Positions 13,401-22,400 of a stretch of 64,000 nt of DNA are shown piece after piece (the first letter of the stretch is position 1; each line of letters begins with the position of its first letter). The stretch covers positions 123,523,741 to 123,587,740 of the forward strand of contig NC_053500.1 in NCBI RefSeq assembly GCF_905171775.1, read 5' to 3'. The stretch is from Rana temporaria. Taxonomy: Eukaryota; Chordata; Amphibia; Anura; Ranidae. The position numbers and the translations under genes were made by a program. The notes below the pieces were generated by a model. The model did no database searches. It was not told where the DNA came from and was given only the letters and a program-made list of their open reading frames with translations.

Positions 13401-16400
13401 CTGAATTTTCCCTGATGCCTAGAGATGGGAAGGCTTGGGGGGGGATGGGGAATAAAAAAACGGAAACATTGGTAAAAAAAGGCAAGCCGGAAAGCATTAC
13501 AATTCACAGCAGCATTACTAGGATTATTCACTGCACTTAAAACCAGCATGGAAAAGGATAAATATCCTGCTCACAGCGCCATTATGCAACAAGGGGGTTC
13601 AATTCTGTGTTACATTTAGACCCCTTTCACACTGAGGGCAGATTGCAGGTGCTATAGCATTAAAAATAGCACCTGCAATCCGCCCTAAAAGTGCTGCTCT
13701 ATTGTCTCCTGTGTGAAAGCCCAGAGGCGATTTAGTTCGCATGTGCGGCGCTATATAAGTTTTTCATTCATTCATTACGCTAGCAGGATGGTAAAAAAAA
13801 AGTCCTGCTAGCCGCATCGTTGGAGCGGTGTGTATACTGCTCCTCCACTGCTGCTGCCCATTGAAATCAATGAGACAGCGCGGCTATTCGCCCCGCAATG
13901 CGGTGCTTGAGCACCGCATTGCGGGCGGTTTTAACTCTGTCTCGGTCGCTAGCGGGGGGTTAAATGCACCTCGCTAGTGGCCGATACACCGCAAATCCGC
14001 CCATGGCGTCGGCGGTAAAAATAGCAGCATATTACCGCCGATGCTCTGGGCGGCTTAGTGTGAAAGGGGTCTAAATCATTTATTGACAGGTTTATTCATA
14101 TAATTTACCCATCAGATTTGTGGAAGTACAATGATTAAAACACATAAGTAGTATAGTAATAAAAGATTTACTTTGACTAAAGACGTATTACAGATGATAA
14201 AACACAGATAAATACTGCATATTCAAACCAGGGGAGTCACAATCTCAGACAGTCAACTTGATTCAGACGCTCTTCTTCAGTCCTGAATCAAACTCAAACT
14301 GGCCTCCCAGTCATATTTATATGGCAGGGAAAACAATGGCTACAACTTGCTAAAAGAAAAAAAGGTCAAAGGTTCCCAACTTCCCATAGCAAAATGAAGC
14401 AGATGTCTCATGCATTAAGCATGTTGTATATAGATAGAAGGGATTACTAATAAAACTATTACCAAGTTTCTTTTAAATCAATAACCAAAATGTATATATG
14501 AATATAGACCCATACATCATGAAAGGACCGTGTGAAGTTTATTTTATGTGGACCCAGCTGATATATTCAGTTTACGTTCTTTTGTTTTTCAAAGATATTT
14601 TGTTTATGCACTTCAGTTACTAAACATTGATGTTTAAGAAAATACAAGAATATGTAATATAATGTTATTGTTTTAATTAAATAAAATAATTTGAGTAGTT
14701 CAACTATGTGTGATTAACCTAAAATCGTTTCTGACATCGCTGCTTTACTAACCCGACAGCTTATTATTCTAAATAGGAAACCTTCATTTTGTTTGCAAAT
14801 TAAAGATTCGAACTACCAGTAAGAGTCGGTTTACACACAGGGGCGGCACGACTTTGGGGGCGACTCGGCAAGGCGATCCCAAGACAACTTGAGAGGTAAC
14901 TTGCAAAATGACTTCTGTATTGAAGTCAATGCAAGTCGCCCCCAAAGTCGTACAGGAACCTTTTTCTAAGTCGGAGCGACTTGCGTCACTCCTATTAGAA
15001 CGGTTCCACTGAATAGAGCGGACCGCGACTTGTCAGGCGGCTGAGTCGCCTGACAGGTTGCCCGTGTGAACCGGCTCTAAGAATGAGTCCTTATATTTAA
15101 AGCGGAGTTCCGGCCACAATTTCACTTTTTAAATATAAATACCCCTGTAATACACAAGCTTAATGTATTCTAGTAAAGTTAGTCTGTAGACTAAGGTCCG
15201 TTTTGTTAGGTTGTTACAGCATTTAGACACTTTATAAAATAGAAATTGACTGGGGCCATCTTAAGTGTGGGCATCATGAAGCCAGACTGTATGACTTCCT
15301 GGATTTCAGCCTTGCAGATCTCACACATGCTCAGTGCTGCACAAGCAGTGTAATAGGTTTCAGCACCTGTGCTGTCCAAGTCACATGATTCTTCGAGACT
15401 AGGGAGTGCACAGACTCCTGGAAAGTTACACCCACTACATTCCCAGGAGTCTGTGCGGTGTAGGTTAGGAAGCTTAAGCACCTAGGTGCAGGAAGAGGGA
15501 AGATTAACTATTCTGCCTAGCAACAACACTTTGAAGGCATCTAAAAAAAATGTTTTTTTTTTCTTAAAGGACTAATGACATGTTTTTAAAACTACTGATG
15601 TAATGTTATATTTATGGGTGGAACTCCAGTTTAAAGAGCACCTGTCATTTCAGATCCTTCATGATGGTGCATCCGCTTACCTGCTACCGCCACGTCCCTC
15701 ACCTTGTTGTGTCACTGCCGCATCCCCAGCCGTCCCAATAAAGTGAATGGGACTGTCTGTGAGTCAACAGCAGGTCAGAGGAGGAGCCTCTGCGGGACAG
15801 AAATAACAGTTGCTCTTTAAAAATTATGATTTAAATCAAGCCTTTTTTACTAAATGATTTAAATCAAATCCACCCTGACCCCGATGTCGGGGCTCAGCTG
15901 CCATGATAAACCGTGGTCAGTTTACAAAAAGGAAGGGCAGAACCAGGTAGGATCAGCCAGGTATTTTAGGTGTTACAGGGGGCCAAATTACACAGTACAA
16001 GCACTGTATAACATACTTTAAAAAGGAACAGGATCCATTTTCTTTCTTTTTTAGAGTAACAAACGCCCCTTCTCACTTGGGCAGCCTGGAATATCTACCG
16101 TCCTATCTGCCCTGTGCAAAACCAACTGCACAGAGGAAGTAACGCATTTATTGGCGTATAAGATGCACAGGTGTATAACACGCACCTTAACTTTAAGAGG
16201 GAAGTTTCAGTAAAAAAACTTTCCACAGCCCCCTACATAGTACACATGGCCCCCCTCGCATAACACCAAGACCCCCGCATTGTACACAGACCCCTTTAAT
16301 TATAAAGCCCCCCCCTTCCTCCTCACTCACGGCATTGCCAGCATGATCTGGAGCATAGAGGGCATCGCTACTGGCCCCTTCTCGCGCATCGCTCCTCCTG

Positions 16401-19400
16401 TTTCACTCGTCATGGATCGAAGCTTCTGAATACCTTCATTGTCGCCGTGTACCGGTCATGTGACTGCTCCCCTCTCTCATCGACAGTCACATGACCACTC
16501 TCCTCCTCCAATCAAAATCTACACTCGAGGAGGGGGTGGAGCGGGAGGAGGAGAGCGGCCAGAACAAGCGGTGTTGGTGGAGGGATTTGCACCGATAGAA
16601 GCACAGGGGGTGCGGTGTGTGGGAGGGGGCTGGCAGCGGTGTCTTACGGCCAGGAGAGGCGGGGCAGATGACCCGATACCCTCCCAATTGGTGGTACCCG
16701 GGGAAGACTGCACGATCCCCCATTGGTAAAAAAATATATACACGTAGGCACGTTTTACCCTCGGTTTTTAGGGTAAAAAATTGCGTGTTATACACCGATA
16801 AATACGGCAAGTACAACATGTTTGTTTTTTGTTTTTTTAAATGAGACTTTACAATTAGGGCCGAAACAACTAATCGATTAATTTCATAATCGATTACAAT
16901 TTTCATAATCGAATAATCGGCCAGTAACATAATGGGGTTAAAAAAACTAAAATTAGCCCTTTATAGTACAAAAAAGCAAATCGCTACTGTAAATATTACT
17001 TTCACTGTCCCACAGTAAAACAAATTAACCCCTTACAGTAGCAATTATTTGCTTTTTTTTTTTACTTCTTTTTGTTTTAGTACTAAACATCTCAGGCCGG
17101 GGTCACACACACACCTCTGTTTTTTGGTACTTTTTGCAGAAACACGCTACAGTTCATTTACACGTTCACATCCATGTTTTTTTTTTTCAGCTGCTGCGTA
17201 TTTGGAAAGGGCAAGGACTTTTTAAAACGCAAAACGGTGCTATTGTTTTTTTGGTTCAATATACTTCAATGGAGAAGCTGCAGAAAAGTATGTAATACGT
17301 TTTTGTGGCAATGTGTGTTTTTTAATCTGCCCAACAACAAATTGAGCCAAAAAAAAAATGCTAATTTTTTTTTTTTTTTTTAAGGCTATTATCCGATTAA
17401 TCGAAAAAATAATAATCGGCCAACTAATCGATTATGAAAATAATCGTTAGTTGCAGCCCTATTTACAATCACTTTAAATTTAAATTTGTTCACATGCTGG
17501 GAAAATTTGGTAAAAAAATGAAAATTCACTTTCCATGGAATACAAAACCATGTGCAAGGAAAACGAAATGCTAAGCTCCCCTTGTGCAGAAGACGGGGCT
17601 GCATTAAGTAAAATATATCTTACATGTCAGGCCTTAAAACTGCATGCACCAAGGAAATTGCAAAAAAACTATGGGCCAGATTCAGAAAAGAGATACGATG
17701 AGATACGATTGTCGTATATATGCGCCTGATTCATAGAATCAGATTACACATAGATAGCCCTAAGATCCGACAGGTGTAACTGTGTTACACCGGCGGCTCT
17801 TAGGCTGCAATTCTAGGCCGGCCGCTAGGTGGCGATTCCATTGCGGTCGGCGTAGAACATGCATATGCAATTAGCGGACCTCCAGCTGTTGCAAAACTAC
17901 AAGTCCCATCATGCCTCTGACTCTGGGTGTCAAGCTTGTGGCTGTCAGTCTTGCTATGCCTCATGGGACTTGTAGTTCTGCAACAGCTGGAGGTCCGCTA
18001 ATTGCATATCCTTGGCGTAGAATATGCAAATGACTAGTTACGGCGATTCACGAACATCCGCTTTGCATAGAGATGCATCGCGTAAAACTAAGCATGCCCT
18101 CTAGGTGGTCTAACCAATGTTAAGTATGGCCGTCGTTCCCGCGTCTAATTTTTAAATTTCACGTCGTTTGCGCAAGTCGTCCGTGAATGGCGCTGGACGC
18201 CATTTACGTCAACGTCGAAACCAATGACGTCCTTGCGACGTCATTTAGCGCAAAGCACGTCGGGAAATTTTAGGGACAGAACATGCGCAGTACGTTCGGC
18301 GCGGGAACGCGCCCAATTTAAATGGTCCCCGCCCCATTTCAATTAGGCGGGCTTGCGCCGGGCGGATTTACGATACGCCGCCGCAAGTTTACAGGTAAGT
18401 GCTTTGTGAATCAAGCACTTACGCTGAAACTTGCGGCGGTGTAACGTAAATGAGATAAGTTACGCCGCCGCAGCGTAACGCAATTGTATGTGAATCTGGC
18501 CCACTGTACCCAAAACGATCCGTGGGCAGCGCTTTACGGGGCATCAGTTTAGAGCCTCCCAGATTATTTTTACTTGAAAGTTCGATGGCTTTATAAACAT
18601 ATCTTGGTAGAAAAGATGCCAATGTAATGGTCATACCTGTGCGCCCATTCTGGCCCCTCCTGACGCCTGGCCAAAATACTGCCATTATGTTTCCACCCCA
18701 AAGTCCTTGCTAGATTCCTAGACATGACAGATATTGGGGGCTCGCTTCCAGCATTACAGGAGCTGGTGGGCTTCCTTGCTGAAAAGTCACACGTGCCCAG
18801 TGCACCCTCTCTTTCCCATATTCCAGCTGCCGCATCAATAGGGTAAGTGCACTGTACATGCACGATTTTCAACAAGCACGCTCGCTCCTGTAACGCAACA
18901 CGCCAAGGGTTACATTTTACTCATTAGGCAGTTGTGATGTGAACAGTGCGGACAAACAACGGTCACCCAGGCTTTGAATGAAGTGATTGTCTCAAGTTAT
19001 GCCGGCCTAGTCCACACTGACACCATCATGACATACCAAACAGATACCACAGAGGTACAGCAAATAGCATTGAACAAATGCTCCTTACAAGCGTACAGAG
19101 CTCACTGGCTTGAACTGAAACCATAAACAGGCTTTTCAAGGTGCAAAAAGAAATTAACCACTGCAGCCCCGGAAGATTTTACCCCCTTAATGACCAGAGC
19201 ACTTTTTGCGATACGGCACTGCGTCGCTATAACTGACAATCGCGTAACGTTGTACCCAAACAAAACTGACGTCCTTTCTTTCCCTACAAATAGAGCTTTC
19301 TTTTTGCGCTATAAACAAAAAACTGACTATTTCGGAAAAAATATATATATATTTTTTTTTTTTTACTTTTTGTTATAATAAATATCCCCCCCAAAAAAAT

Positions 19401-22400
19401 ATTTTTCCTCAGTTTACGCCGATCTGTATTCTTTACATATTTTTGGTATTAAAAAATAAATAAAAACAACAATAAGCATATATAGATTGGTTTGCACAAA
19501 AGTTAGAGCGTCTACAAAATAGGGGATTTATGGCATTTTTATTATTAATTTTTTATTAACAATGGCGGCAATCTGCAAGTTATATCTGGACTGCGACATT
19601 GGACAGATTGGACCCTATTTTGGGACCAGTGACATTTATACAGTGATCAGAGCTAAAAAAAAAAAAAAAAAAAAAGCGCCACGGATTACTATATAAATGT
19701 CACTGGCAGGGAAGGGCACTAGGGGGCGATCAAGGGGTTAACTGTTCATCTCAGCACGTTCTAACTGTGGGGGGGGGGGGGGCTACCACTGACATGACAG
19801 ATCACCGTTCCCGATGACCGGGAACAGAAGATCCCCATCACTACAGAACAGGGATATGTCTTGTTTACATTTCCTCCTTCTGCCTCTCCTCGCCAACAGA
19901 CATCGAGTCCGTGGGACCCGAGAGCACTATCCTGCTTTTGCGGATTGACGTACATGTGCACCAGATGGTTGCAGGGATCTGGTTGGGGAGGAGAATAGGG
20001 ACACAGATGTGAGGTCGCAGGGATCTGGTTGGGGGGGGGGGAGAACAGGGACACAGATGTGGGGTCGCGGGGATCTGGTTGAGGGGGGGGGGGGGGGTAG
20101 GACACAGACGTGAGGTCGCGAGGATCTGGTTGGGGGGGTAGGACAGGACACAGACGTGAGGTCGCGGGGATCTGGTGTGGAGGGGGTAGGACACAGACGT
20201 GAGGTCGCGGGGAGGGGGGGGGGTAGGACAGGACACAGACGTGAGGTCGCGGGGATCTGGTTGGGGGGGGGGGTAGGACACAGACGTGAGGTCGCGGGGA
20301 TCTGGTTGGGGGGGTAGGACACAGACGTGAGGTCGCGGGGAGGGGGGGGGGAGGACACAGACGTGAGGTCGCGGGGATCTGGTTGGGGGGGGTAGGACAC
20401 AGACGTGAGGTCGCGGGGGGGGGGGGGGTAGGACACAGACGTGAGGTCGCGGGGATCTGGTTGGGGGGGGTAGGACACAGACGTGAGGTCGCGGGGATCT
20501 GGTTGGGGGGGGGTAGGACACAGACGTGAGGTCGCGGGGATCTGGTTGGGGGGGGGTAGGACACAGACGTGAGGTCGTGGGGATCTGGATGGGGGGGGGT
20601 GGGGACAGGACACAGACGTGAGGTCGCGGGGATCTGGTTGGGGGGGTGGGGACAGGACACAGACGTGAGGTCGCGGGGATCTGGATGGGGGGGGGTGGGG
20701 GTAGGACACAGACGTGAGGTCGCGGGGATCTGGTTGGGGGGGACAGGACACAGACGCGAGGTCGCGGGGATCTGGTTGGGGGGGACAGGACACAGACGCG
20801 AGGTCGCGGGGATCTGGTTGGGGGGGACAGGACACAGACGCGAGGTCGCGGGGATCTGGTTGGGGGGGACAGGACACAGACGTGAGGTCGCGGGGATCTG
20901 GTTGGGGGGGTAGGACACAGACGCGAGGTCGCGGGGATCTGGTTGGGGGGGACAGGACACAGACGCGAGGTCGCGGGGATCTGGTTGGGGGGGTCAGGAC
21001 ACAGACGCGAGGTCGCGGGGATCTGGTTGGGGGGGACAGGACACAGACGTGGGGATCTGGTTGGGGGGGACAGGACACAGACGCGAGGTCGCGGGGATCT
21101 GGTTGGGGGGGACAGGACACAGACGCGAGGTCGCGGGGATCTGGTTAGGGGGGACAGGACACAGACGCGAGGTCGCGGGGATCTGGTTGGGGGGGACAGG
21201 ACACAGACGCGAGGTCGCGGGGATCTGGTTGGGGGGGACAGGACACAGACGCGAGGTCGCGGGGATCTGGTTGGGGGGGACAGGACACAGACGCAAGGTC
21301 GCGGGGATCTGGTTGGGGGGGACAGGACACAGACGCAAGGTCGCGGGGATCTGGTTGGGGGGGACAGGACACAGACGCAAGGTCGCGGGGATCTGGTTGG
21401 GGGGGGACAGGACACAGACGCGGGGATCTGGTTGGGGGGGACAAGACACAGACGCGAGGTCGCGGGGATCTGGTTGGGGGGGTAGGACAGGACACAGATG
21501 TGAGGTCGCGGGGATCTGGTTGGGGGGTAGGACAGGACACAGATGTGAGGTCGCGGGGATCTGGTTGGGGGGGGTAGGACAGGACACATGTGAGGTCGCG
21601 GGGATCTGGTTGGGGGGGGTAGGACAGGACACACGTGAGGTCGTGGGGATCTGGTTGGGGGGGGGGGGTAGGACAGGACACAGACGTGAGGTCGCGGGGA
21701 TCTGGTTGGGGGGGTAGGACAGGACACAGACGTGAGGTCGCGGGGATCTGGTTGGGGGGGGGTAGGACAGGACACAGATGTGGGGGCCACGGGGGATCTG
21801 GTTGGGGGGGGTAGGACAGGACACAGACGTGAGGTCGCGGGGATCTGGTTGGGGGGGGGGGGAGGACAGGACACAGATGTGGGGGTCATGGGGGATCTGG
21901 TTGGGGGGATAGGACACAGACGTGAGGTCGCAGGGATCAGGTTGGGGGGTAGGACAGGACACAGACGTGAGGTCGCCGGGATCTGGTTGGGGGGGTAGGA
22001 CAGGACACAGACGTGAGGTCGCGGGGATCTGGTTGGGGGGGGTAGGACAGGACACAGACGTGAGGTCGCGGGGATCTGGTTGGGGGGGGGGACAGGACAC
22101 AGATGTGAGGTCGCCGGGATCTGGTTGGGGGGGGACAGGACACAGATGTGAGGTCGCCGGGATCTGGTTGGGGGGTAGGACAGGACACAGACGTGAGGTC
22201 GCCGGGATCTGGTTGGGGGGTAGGACAGGACACAGACGTGAGGTCGCGGGGATCTGGTTGGGGGGGTAAGACAGGACACAGACGTGAGGTCTCGGGGATC
22301 TGGTTGGGGGGGGGTAGGACAGGACAGATGTGGGGGTCGCAGGGATCTGGTTGGGGGGGACAGGACACAGATGTGAGGTCGCGGGGATCTGGTTGGGGGG

